Origin: Aeropyrum camini SY1 = JCM 12091
GTDB lineage: Archaea > Thermoproteota > Thermoprotei_A > Sulfolobales > Acidilobaceae
Assembly: GCF_000591035.1 (NCBI RefSeq)
Contig: NC_022521.1
Coordinates: 1,488,001-1,552,000, forward strand
Reading direction: 5' to 3'
DNA: 64,000 nt
The notes beneath the pieces are model-generated. The model did no database searches and had not been told where the DNA came from. It saw nothing but the letters and a program-made list of their open reading frames with translations. Below, in pieces: positions 8,758 to 15,320 of this stretch (positions within the stretch are counted from its first letter, which is position 1; every line of letters begins with the position of its first letter). The position numbers and the translations under genes are program-made.

Positions 8758-9610
8758 GGGTAGCACCCCACCTCTGTTCATATCCTTCTTGTTCTTCGAG
8801 GGTTATAGAGTGGTTAATCCCGTGTTCCTGGAGCCTTCTCGAAAGCCGCTCCACAAAGTCTGCGAGCCTCTCGGGCCGTGGCTCGGTGTGGGGCATGCCT
8901 ACTATAACTCTTATGGTTACACTATCTTCAGAGATCTCGTCTATGATGACCCGCTTCATCACTACCGACCTCTCTTCCTCTGGGAGGAGAGTGTTTACTA
9001 CGTTATCTAAAGCGTCCTTCACGTTATCTATAAGCTGCTGACTCGGGAGTCCCCAGACGCGCACCGTTAGCCTGTAGTACGACCTCTCCCGCTTCGTCAG
9101 CACCCCGAGCCTGAGCATTGTTGAGTTGGGCACGTGGTACACCCCATACTTTGTCTCCACGATGACGAAGAGAGGCCGCACATCCCTAACCCACCCTCTA
9201 ACCCCGTTCGGCATTATGATGTACTCGTCTCTGCTGACTATTCTTGTGATTATTATGGCGTAGTACGCCGCCATATTCATAAGGAGATCCCATGTTGCCA
9301 GGAGGATTGCCGCCAGGAGGACGGCTATGAGTATTATGATGAACCTGCTTCCTGTGACTACGTAGAGGGCAACCATGATAGTTATCAGTACTATGAGATC
9401 TCTTGAGAGCCTGTAGAAGGGGGAGGCGCTGCTCTCATCCAATATCCTAGCCGCCGTGAGCCTCCTGGTGAGGCTCCTCACGAAAAGAACGGCGGCCAAC
9501 CCCGCTAAAACTACTAGGAAGGCCTCTGCGAGCCGCATCGATATCTCTATGAGGGACTCATAGCTTGGCAAGATAGCTTGTAGATCGCTGGTGAGAGACA
9601 TCCTGGCCAA
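8750..9610 (-). CDS. MscS-family mechanosensitive channel protein
   Basis: A 286-residue membrane protein. About four hydrophobic segments lie between residues 20 and 125 (LAEAFLVVLAGLAAVLFV; LIVLITIMVALYVV; IIILIAVLLAAILLATW). They are followed by a soluble beta domain with DEYIIMPNGVRGWVRDVRP and VYHVPNSTML, the PNS motif typical of MscS, and then the alpha/beta domain ending in an acidic tail. Such channels open under membrane tension during osmotic downshock. The neighbour upstream on the same strand is a TrkA-type potassium regulator, which fits a shared role in osmotic and ion balance. Confidence 0.85.
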   Translation of the reverse strand: MARMSLTSDLQAILPSYESLIEISMRLAEAFLVVLAGLAAVLFVRSLTRRLTAARILDESSASPFYRLSRDLIVLITIMVALYVVTGSRFIIILIAVLLAAILLATWDLLMNMAAYYAIIITRIVSRDEYIIMPNGVRGWVRDVRPLFVIVETKYGVYHVPNSTMLRLGVLTKRERSYYRLTVRVWGLPSQQLIDNVKDALDNVVNTLLPEEERSVVMKRVIIDEISEDSVTIRVIVGMPHTEPRPERLADFVERLSRRLQEHGINHSITLEEQEGYEQRWGATLG

Positions 9611-9685
9611 CGCCTACTACACCCCAGCTCAGGCACTACACCGGGGCTGCTCCACTAGGCTCACACACCCCGGCTGGTTATTCTG

Positions 9686-10348
9686 CTAGTAGAGTTTCGC
9701 GAACTCTTCCAAATACTCCCTGTCGACTAGGGCTATTATTGTATGCCCCTCTTCTATAGTTGAAATCTCTTCTGGGTCCCTAAGCTCGTTGCCGTCGAAA
9801 ACAGCCAAGACTTTAACTCTCCCCTCGAGATCCCTTAGCTTCAGCAAGTTTTTCAGCCTCTGGCCCCTGACGGGGCTCTGTTTAGTCACCGTAGCTGCTG
9901 CCACAACATACCGGCCAACGAAGACGTCTGATATCAGGATGGGCCTGCCCTTGCCTGTTATGCTGGAGTAGAGGAGCCCGGCAATGATGTCAGGCTCTAC
10001 TATCATGTCGTGGACTCCCAGAGTCGTCAGGATCCTAACCGTCTCCTTCATCCTAACCCTAACATAGATCTTCTCCATTCCATAGGCCATGGCCATCGCG
10101 ACTAGGAAGAGGTTAACCTCGTCTCTGTCAGTGGCGGCGACAAGAACGTCGTAACTAGGTATATCTATCTCGCTGTAGAAGCGTGGATCCGTAACGTCGA
10201 TCTGCAACCCCTCTACGTCAGCCTCGCTCTGTGCTATCTCGAGCTTCTCCCCGTCCTTGTCGACGATAGTGACAGAGTAGCCTGCATGGCTAAGCCTCTT
10301 AGCGAGCTCTCTACCAACCCTCCCCGCTCCAACTATAAGTATCCTCAA
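9686..10348 (-). CDS. trkA: TrkA-type potassium uptake regulator
   Basis: A 220-residue cytosolic regulator. It begins MRILIVGAGRVGRELAKRL, the Gly-rich loop of a RCK_N Rossmann domain binding NAD(H) or nucleotides, with an acidic residue at the end of beta-2 (VTIVDKDGEKL). Residues from about 140 form the RCK_C domain (VRGQRLKNLLKLRDLEGRVKVLAVF). Such proteins gate TrkH-like potassium channels, but no trkH is in the window, so the partner lies elsewhere. Its start lies 84 nt from the divergent enolase start, so the two share an upstream region. Confidence 0.9.
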   Translation of the reverse strand: MRILIVGAGRVGRELAKRLSHAGYSVTIVDKDGEKLEIAQSEADVEGLQIDVTDPRFYSEIDIPSYDVLVAATDRDEVNLFLVAMAMAYGMEKIYVRVRMKETVRILTTLGVHDMIVEPDIIAGLLYSSITGKGRPILISDVFVGRYVVAAATVTKQSPVRGQRLKNLLKLRDLEGRVKVLAVFDGNELRDPEEISTIEEGHTIIALVDREYLEEFAKLY

Positions 10349-10400
10349 AGTAGATGCCCCCGGATGCTGGCCGCCTCAAGCTAGAGTTTCCCCTGGGGAG

Positions 10401-10408
10401 GCTTAAAC
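10401..10408 (+). promoter_or_regulatory. TATA box of the enolase gene
   Basis: GCTTAAAC, preceded by GGGGAG resembling BRE, is centred about 29 nt upstream of the ATG at 10433. That spacing predicts a start site on or next to the initiation codon, so the enolase mRNA is probably leaderless. Confidence 0.55.
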
Positions 10409-10432
10409 GGGCAGCCCTCCAACCCGTGGTAT

Positions 10433-11746
10433 ATGCGGTGTTGGAAGGTGGGTGGAGAAGCTTTCAATATAAGACGCGTCAGGGCGCTCCAGGTTATCGA
10501 CAGCCGAGGGAACCCAACTATCAAGGCCTACGTAGAGTTGGCTGGCGGGGGGTATGGCTGGGGTATAGCGCCTAGCGGCGCCAGCAGGGGTGAGAGGGAG
10601 GCTGTGGAGCTTAGGGACGGAGGGAGGAAGTGGAGGGGTAAGGGTGTCTCAAGGGCAGTGGCTATAGTAAACACGATAGTAGCCCCCAGGCTGGAGGGCG
10701 TGGATTCCAGGAGGCAGTCGTATATAGACAGGCTCTTGATAGAGCTTGACGGAACTCCTAACAAGTCTAGGATTGGAGGGAATACTACCACTGCTCTAAG
10801 CATAGCGACAGCTCGAGCCGCCGCAGACCAGGCTGGGCTCGAGCTGTTCCAGTACCTGGGGGGTGCAGGGGCTAGGAGACTGCCAATACCTATACTCAAC
10901 GTCATAAATGGCGGTGTTCACGCAGGTAACGACTTGGATTTCCAGGAGTTCATGATAGTGCCTCACGGGTTCAACAGCTTCACGGACGCCATAAGGGCTG
11001 CTGTGGAGATCTATGGAGAGCTTAGGGGGCTGCTTAAGGAGAGGTACGGCGCAACCGCGGTTAACGTTGGGGATGAGGGAGGGTTTGCCCCGCCTATGAG
11101 AAAGGCGGAGGAGCCTCTCCAGACTCTGGTTCAGGCTGTCGAGAAGGCTGGCTACGAGCCTGGCCGCGAAGTATCCCTTGGAATCGATGCTGCAGCCAGT
11201 CAGCTCTACAGGGACGGCCGCTATCTCGTTGAGGGCAAGGCCATTTCAAGAGAAGAGCTCCTCAACATATACCAGAGACTCGTTGAGAACTATCCAATAG
11301 TTTATCTCGAGGATCCGTTCAGCGAGGACGACTTTGAAAGTTTTAAAGCGGCGGTCGAAGCCCTCTCGGCGAGAACCCTAATTGTTGGGGACGACCTTCT
11401 CGTAACTAATCCCGAGAGAGTCAAGGAAGCCTCCGCCGACGGAGCTGTCACCGGGCTACTTGTAAAGGTGAATCAGGTAGGGACTCTAACTGAAGCGCTA
11501 GAGGCTATTCAGGCTGCAAGGGATAGAGGGGTAGCTCATATTGTTAGCCACAGGAGCGGCGATACTGAGGATACATTCATAGCAGACCTCTCAGTTGCAA
11601 CCGGGGCCCTAATGATTAAGGCGGGGGCTCCTGCTAGAAGCGAGAGAACCTCGAAATACAACAGGCTCCTCGAGATAGAGGATACTCTAGGCTACTCCGC
11701 CTCTTACGCTGGCCCCGAGCTACTCGGCCTCATACGCGGCGGCTAA
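10433..11746 (+). CDS. eno: Enolase (phosphopyruvate hydratase)
   Basis: A 437-residue glycolytic enzyme that interconverts 2-phosphoglycerate and phosphoenolpyruvate with magnesium. The N-terminal capping domain shows VIDSRGNPT and SGASRGEREAVELRDGG. The barrel shows the metal ligand Asp in SLGIDAAASQ, YLEDPFSEDDF, LIVGDDLLVTN, catalytic Lys in LLVKVNQVGT and the signature SHRSGDTEDTFIADL. Length is typical. The ATG at 10433 is supported by the TATA box 29 nt upstream; an in-frame GTG five codons further on is possible. Confidence 0.96.
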   Translation: MRCWKVGGEAFNIRRVRALQVIDSRGNPTIKAYVELAGGGYGWGIAPSGASRGEREAVELRDGGRKWRGKGVSRAVAIVNTIVAPRLEGVDSRRQSYIDRLLIELDGTPNKSRIGGNTTTALSIATARAAADQAGLELFQYLGGAGARRLPIPILNVINGGVHAGNDLDFQEFMIVPHGFNSFTDAIRAAVEIYGELRGLLKERYGATAVNVGDEGGFAPPMRKAEEPLQTLVQAVEKAGYEPGREVSLGIDAAASQLYRDGRYLVEGKAISREELLNIYQRLVENYPIVYLEDPFSEDDFESFKAAVEALSARTLIVGDDLLVTNPERVKEASADGAVTGLLVKVNQVGTLTEALEAIQAARDRGVAHIVSHRSGDTEDTFIADLSVATGALMIKAGAPARSERTSKYNRLLEIEDTLGYSASYAGPELLGLIRGG

Positions 11747-11819
11747 CCCCTGGCGGGTTTATCTAACTGGAATCTATACTACAACAGTTATACTAGCCAA
11801 TATAACTACAAAATTTTCG

Positions 11820-12170
11820 GTGCACAGCCCTTTGCTCTCCAGGATATTTTCGAGGCTAAAAGAGCTAACCCAAGCGGGGGGTAGTGGAGGCACAAGAGTC
11901 ATAGTAGCTCTCGCACCTAAGGAAGACGAGCAGGCTCTATCCCGTATACTCAGGTGGCTTGCTGTCAAGGGTTTAAGGCCTGATGAAACACTTGAAGCTG
12001 CTAGCGCTGATGAGGCCATACAAGCAATCAGCAACCTGAAGGGGAGGATAGTTGTAGTCACAACATCATCCATGGCAAAAACCCTGGGGGAGTGGGCCAG
12101 GAGCCGTGGGGGAGGAATAGTAGTTATAGATGTGGACAGTAAAGCCCCAGGGATGCAGATGGGCTGCTAA
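11820..12170 (+). CDS. Hypothetical protein
   Basis: A 116-residue protein I do not recognise. It has an N-terminal amphipathic stretch (LLSRIFSRLKELTQAG), then an alternating strand and helix pattern (TRVIVALAP, EDEQALSRILRWLA, GRIVVVTTSSMAKTLGEWA, GGIVVIDVDS) that looks like a small alpha/beta Rossmann-like or Toprim-like domain. It ends in a Cys (GMQMGC). The GTG at 11820 lies about 28 nt after GTTATACTAG (11787-11796), so a leaderless message is plausible. It sits between eno and the FixX-like gene on the same strand. Confidence 0.65.
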   Translation: MHSPLLSRIFSRLKELTQAGGSGGTRVIVALAPKEDEQALSRILRWLAVKGLRPDETLEAASADEAIQAISNLKGRIVVVTTSSMAKTLGEWARSRGGGIVVIDVDSKAPGMQMGC

Positions 12171-12218
12171 ATAAGCCCTCTAAAGAGCGTGACTCCATAA
12201 GTGGGGTGAAGGGAGGCG

Positions 12219-12521
12219 GTGTCGACCAAGGTAGAGGATAGAATGCTGAGCATAGAGGACATACTCCAGAGGAACGTGTGGGACGTTGCTGAGGACCCCC
12301 ACATAGAGATCCCCAGGGGCGCCGAAAACCAGAGGGGAATACCTAAAAAGGCCCTCGCGCTTCTATGCCCTGCTGCATGCTATACGGAAATGGGCGAGGA
12401 GCTTCTCTTCAGCTATGAAGGATGCGTTGAGTGTGCCCTCTGTAGGGTTATAACTCCTAAAGACAAGATTTCATGGAGATACCCGAGGAGCGGTAGGGGG
12501 ATACAGTATAGGTTCACTTAG
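12219..12521 (+). CDS. fixX: FixX-like ferredoxin, orphan
   Basis: A 100-residue iron-sulfur protein with the FixX pattern CPAACYTEMGEELLFSYEGC followed by VECALCRVI. FixX proteins are ferredoxins that work with FixC and the FixAB electron-transfer flavoprotein to move electrons to quinone. No fixA, fixB or fixC lies in the window, so the partner must be elsewhere. The family is named from the motif; one cluster-ligand set is visible here, and a second degenerate set is typical of the family. GTG 12219 is chosen after GGGAGG (12211-12216), although the spacing is short. A second initiation site at ATG 12243 is possible. Confidence 0.8.
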   Translation: MSTKVEDRMLSIEDILQRNVWDVAEDPHIEIPRGAENQRGIPKKALALLCPAACYTEMGEELLFSYEGCVECALCRVITPKDKISWRYPRSGRGIQYRFT

Positions 12522-12603
12522 CTCGATGCTCGATAGAGAAGAGCATCAACTCAGACTAGCCATACCAACCCACTTTTTGGGTTAGAGTTGCATAGAGGTT
12601 GGG

Positions 12604-12616
12604 CTTAAATTTTAAG
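12604..12616 (+). promoter_or_regulatory. TATA box of trpS
   Basis: CTTAAATTTTAAG is centred about 31 nt upstream of the ATG at 12640, so the message has little or no leader. No Trp-rich leader peptide is visible. Confidence 0.5.
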
Positions 12617-12639
12617 ACTCCTAGCGTGGGTTCGCGTTT

Positions 12640-13776
12640 ATGAGGTGGTCAGCGTTTGTGGCGGCTGACAGGCTCGATCCATGGGGGGCAGTCGAGATAA
12701 AGGATTATGATAGGCTTTTGCACACGTTTGGTATTAGACCTTTCAGCGATATTCTGCCTCTACTGCGCAGGGTTGGTATGGAGCCTAGCATCCTAATGAG
12801 GAGAGGCATAATCTTTGGTCATAGGGACTTCGACAAGATCTTAGAGGCGAAGGCTAGGGGCGAGCCTGTTGCAGTGCTGACGGGATTCATGCCTAGCGGG
12901 AAGTTCCACTTCGGCCACAAACTCACAGTAGACCAGCTCATATACCTCCAGAGGAATGGTTTCAAGGTTTTTATAGCCATAGCCGATGCAGAGGCTTTCG
13001 CAGTTAGAAGGATAGGTAGAGATGAGGCTGTGAAGATAGCTGTTGAGGAGTATATAGCTAACATGATAGCCCTGGGCCTCGACCCTAAGGATACGGAATT
13101 CTACTTCCAGACTAACAGGGGAACACCGTACTACAGGCTAATCCAGCTATTCTCAGGGAAAGTTACAGCTGCAGAGATGGAGGCTATCTACGGCGGGCTT
13201 ACACCCGCAAAGATAATGGCCTCGCTAACCCAGGCGGCCGACATACTCCACGTACAGCTTGAGGAGTACGGCGGCTACCGATACGTAGTAGTTCCTGTAG
13301 GCGCAGACCAAGATCCCCACCTAAGGCTCACAAGAGACCTGGCCGATCGTATGACGGGCGTGGTAGAGCTTGAAAGGCCCGCCAGCACGTACCACAAGCT
13401 CCAGCCAGGTCTTGACGGGAAGAAGATGAGCAGTAGCAGGCCAGACTCCACTATATTCCTCACAGACCCTCCAGAGACTGCTAGGAGGAAACTCTTCAGA
13501 GCTCTGACAGGAGGCAGGGCAACGGCTGAAGAGCAGAGGAGACTGGGCGGCATACCCGAGATATGTAGCGTGTATCACATGGACCTATACCACCTGATGC
13601 CTGATGACGATGAAGTGAAGCACATATACACTAGCTGCAGACTCGGGAAAATACTATGTGGAGAATGCAAGCAGATAGCTTGGGAAAAGCTGGAGAGATT
13701 CCTAGCGGATCACCAGAGAAAGCTTGAGAAGGCTAAAGACATAGCTTGGAAACTAGTGGATCCCCCAAAATTCTAA
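12640..13776 (+). CDS. trpS: Tryptophanyl-tRNA synthetase
   Basis: A 378-residue class I aminoacyl-tRNA synthetase that charges tRNA-Trp. The HIGH signature appears as PSGKFHFGH (around residue 87) and the KMSKS loop as KKMSSS, both in forms normal for archaeal and eukaryotic TrpRS. GGYRYVVVPVGADQDPHLRLTRDL is the expected nucleotide-binding segment, split here by my reading into GGYRYVVVPVG and ADQDPHLRLTRDL. A C-terminal helical anticodon-binding part follows. The archaeal-type N-terminal extension (WGAVEIKDYDRLLHTFGI) is present. It is followed by about 680 nt without protein genes. Confidence 0.96.
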   Translation: MRWSAFVAADRLDPWGAVEIKDYDRLLHTFGIRPFSDILPLLRRVGMEPSILMRRGIIFGHRDFDKILEAKARGEPVAVLTGFMPSGKFHFGHKLTVDQLIYLQRNGFKVFIAIADAEAFAVRRIGRDEAVKIAVEEYIANMIALGLDPKDTEFYFQTNRGTPYYRLIQLFSGKVTAAEMEAIYGGLTPAKIMASLTQAADILHVQLEEYGGYRYVVVPVGADQDPHLRLTRDLADRMTGVVELERPASTYHKLQPGLDGKKMSSSRPDSTIFLTDPPETARRKLFRALTGGRATAEEQRRLGGIPEICSVYHMDLYHLMPDDDEVKHIYTSCRLGKILCGECKQIAWEKLERFLADHQRKLEKAKDIAWKLVDPPKF

Positions 13777-13825
13777 TTCGAGAAATCTTAGAAACCCTAA
13801 TAAACACACCATACTCGAAGAACCC

Positions 13826-13893
13826 GGGAATGGGGATGAAGAGACGCTTTAGGGCCGAAGCCAGGATGGGGAGAGTACCCTCGCCTGACCCCC
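13826..13893 (+). ncRNA. Candidate C/D-box sRNA
   Basis: The layout is that of an archaeal 2'-O-methylation guide: C box GGATGA (13834-13839), D' box CCGA (13855-13858), a 4-nt spacer, C' box AGGATGG (13863-13869) and D box CTGA (13885-13888). The two guides between boxes are about 15 nt each. TGGG before C and CCCA after D can form the short terminal stem. CTAATAAAC (13797-13805) is a TATA-like box about 25 nt upstream of the predicted 5' end. The D' and C' boxes are degenerate, and no target was checked. Confidence 0.42.
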
Positions 13894-14007
13894 AATATAG
13901 AACCCAAACCTCCTGGAGAGGAGGAGAAGAATAAATCTTTCTTTACTCGGGCAAGACATCGACGGAGAATATTTTGAATATTTACCATAACCTTCCCATT
14001 CTCCTAA

Positions 14008-14017
14008 TTTCTAAAAG
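14008..14017 (+). promoter_or_regulatory. TATA-like box upstream of the long stem-loop
   Basis: TTTCTAAAAG is centred about 28 nt before the first base of the 321-nt stem-loop. This is the right distance for the stem-loop to be the 5' end of a transcript. Confidence 0.45.
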
Positions 14018-14040
14018 TACGGAGTAATTGGATGAGAGGC

Positions 14041-14361
14041 GGAGTCCAGGGTTCCTGAGGGCCCTAGGCCCGAAACCGGAGTTAGGAGCAGGGAGCCGAG
14101 CTCATGTAGGCCCGAGAAGCGTGGGCGGAGGAGCCCGAGCGTGAGCAGCCCGAGAGACTAGGCCGGCCGGCTCTCCGCCCCCAGGGTCTCTCCAAGGCGG
14201 TGGGGGGCCGCCTTGGAGGCCCTTTCGGAGCCCCCCGAGGGCTAGTCTCTCGGGCTGCCTAATGCTCGGGTCTCCCCGCCATAGGCCTCTCGGGCCCTGT
14301 TGGGCTCGGCCCCTGGCATCCGGTTTCGGGTGGTCCAGGGCCCTCAGGAACCCTGGACTCC
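14041..14361 (+). ncRNA. 321-nt long imperfect stem-loop, putative RNA gene
   Basis: The ends form a perfect 25-bp inverted repeat (14041-14065 with 14337-14361). After a few unpaired bases, GCCCGAAACCGG (14068-14079) pairs with 14320-14331. Further in, GGCCCGAGA and the 17-nt CAGCCCGAGAGACTAG-type arm (around 14147-14161) meet partners at about 14240-14257. The apex is an 11-bp perfect hairpin (14190-14200 with 14208-14218) capped by TGGGGGG. Internal loops separate the helices, so it is one long, almost unbranched rod. CCCGAG recurs several times along both arms. It is extremely GC-rich and has a TATA-like box at 14008-14017. Its length resembles archaeal 7S RNA, but the conserved SRP helix-8 motif is absent, so the class is unknown. 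Strand is set by the promoter only. Confidence 0.55.
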
Positions 14362-14364
14362 TGT

Positions 14365-14417
14365 GTGCTTATTGTGGGCCTTTGCTTATAATGTGTTAAG
14401 GTGCTTATTGTGGGCCT
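14365..14417 (+). repeat. Pair of 17-bp direct repeats
   Basis: GTGCTTATTGTGGGCCT occurs at 14365-14381 and again at 14401-14417, 36 nt apart. A partial third copy (GCTTATAATGTG) lies between them. The pair sits between the stem-loop and the VKOR TATA box, so it could be a repeated regulator site. Confidence 0.7.
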
Positions 14418-14420
14418 ACA

Positions 14421-14430
14421 GGTTTATAAG
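14421..14430 (+). promoter_or_regulatory. TATA box of the VKOR gene
   Basis: GGTTTATAAG directly follows the second direct repeat and lies about 34 nt before the TTG at 14460, predicting a start site near 14451. Confidence 0.5.
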
Positions 14431-14459
14431 GGGGGGTTTAGTGAAGGCTTTTCCCCTCC

Positions 14460-14930
14460 TTGTGTAATAGTAAGTTGTGTGTTGTGGGTGTGGTCTGCTT
14501 GTCGAGGATTTCAGCGGTTCTTCTCGCCGCTGCCCTACTTGGCTACGCCGCCAGTATTGCTGGCTATTTCGAGTACTCTACTGGCTCTGGTGTTTGCGAG
14601 ATTGGTGACGTCGGTTTAGCTGTTGTCGATTGCTCCAGTGTTTATAGTATTCCCCAGGCTGTGTTGTTTGGCGTTGTTCATTTGAGCGTGATTGCTCCAG
14701 TGTATTTTACTTTTTTGTCTCTAGCGGCGTTGGCCTACTGGGTTAAGGGCTCTAGGATTTTCCTTTACTCCACGACAATTCTCTCCCTCGTAGGTGCAGT
14801 CATGGTTCCCTACCTAGTTTATCTGGAGGTTTTTGTGGCCGGTGCTTTCTGTCTCTGGTGCACGGTGATGCATTTATCCATATTGTCGGCGCTGGCCCTT
14901 TCTCTCCTATGTTTGAGGGCTTGCGGCTAG
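14460..14930 (+). CDS. VKOR family disulfide-forming membrane protein
   Basis: A 156-residue vitamin K epoxide reductase homologue with about four transmembrane helices. It has the periplasm-facing Cys pair of the family (SGVCEIGD and VVDCSSVYSIPQAVLFG) and the quinone-side CXXC motif as FCLWCTVMHLS near the C-terminus. In archaea and bacteria such proteins reoxidise a thioredoxin-like partner with quinone, replacing DsbB. The Ser in DCSSVYS is typical. No thioredoxin domain is fused; a thioredoxin-like protein is encoded at 35.1 kb but is not a neighbour. TTG 14460 fits the promoter, while TTG 14499 would remove a Cys-rich N-terminus and start just before helix 1. Confidence 0.88.
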   Translation: MCNSKLCVVGVVCLSRISAVLLAAALLGYAASIAGYFEYSTGSGVCEIGDVGLAVVDCSSVYSIPQAVLFGVVHLSVIAPVYFTFLSLAALAYWVKGSRIFLYSTTILSLVGAVMVPYLVYLEVFVAGAFCLWCTVMHLSILSALALSLLCLRACG

Positions 14931-14964
14931 TGTTTATTTATCTGGGAGGGCAACTTGACGGGCT

Positions 14965-15309
14965 ATGGAGGGGTATCTGCGGGTGGTTGATTTGGAGCAG
15001 GGCGTTTCGAAGGATTTCGAGGGGGAGGCTAGGATAGGGAGGGTTGTTAAAGACTTTCTGAGGCTTAGCCTTAAACCTGAGGACTTCTCAAGCCCTGTGG
15101 CCCTTCAGATGGCTATTTCGAGGCTCTACGAGGGTATGATGAGGATGATGGAGAGGGGAGGCCCCCAGCCGACTTATGTTGCTGAGGTTAGGTTTACGGA
15201 TGACATGGGCAATCCGGTTGTGATAGCTGTGGAGCTAGGACCGGAGACACCGCCTTTCTCGAGGGACAGGGTTAAGGCTAGGATTAGGGTCGAGCTCTAC
15301 GAGGATTAG
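14965..15309 (+). CDS. Hypothetical protein
   Basis: A 114-residue acidic cytosolic protein that I do not recognise. Residues 1-30 look like beta strands (GYLRVVDLEQGVSKDF), the middle is helical with a Met-rich segment (ISRLYEGMMRMMERGG), and the C-terminal part is strand-rich (TYVAEVRFTDD, VVIAVELGPET, RIRVELYED). GTTTATTTATC (14932-14942) is a good TATA box about 28 nt upstream of ATG 14965, so it probably has its own leaderless message. It converges on the PhoH-like gene, with 11 nt between stops. Confidence 0.72.
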   Translation: MEGYLRVVDLEQGVSKDFEGEARIGRVVKDFLRLSLKPEDFSSPVALQMAISRLYEGMMRMMERGGPQPTYVAEVRFTDDMGNPVVIAVELGPETPPFSRDRVKARIRVELYED

Positions 15310-15320
15310 GCCCTGGGGCG

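Larger units (their letters stand above)
13777..14459. other. Long non-coding region with RNA elements
   Basis: About 680 nt without a convincing protein gene. In order it holds a TATA-like box and C/D-box RNA candidate (13795-13893), an AT-rich spacer, a TATA-like box (14008-14017), the 321-nt stem-loop (14041-14361), a pair of 17-bp direct repeats (14365-14417), and the VKOR promoter (14421-14430). Confidence 0.7.

Noticed and set aside
14041-14361. SRP (7S) RNA or RNase P RNA
   Set aside because: Length and closing stem fit 7S RNA, but neither strand has the conserved GGAAG...AGCA helix-8 region or the RNase P CR-I and CR-V blocks, and pairing continues almost without branching.
14041-14361. 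MITE or insertion-sequence remnant
   Set aside because: There are terminal inverted repeats, but no flanking target-site duplication and no transposase fragment in or near it; one copy only in this window.
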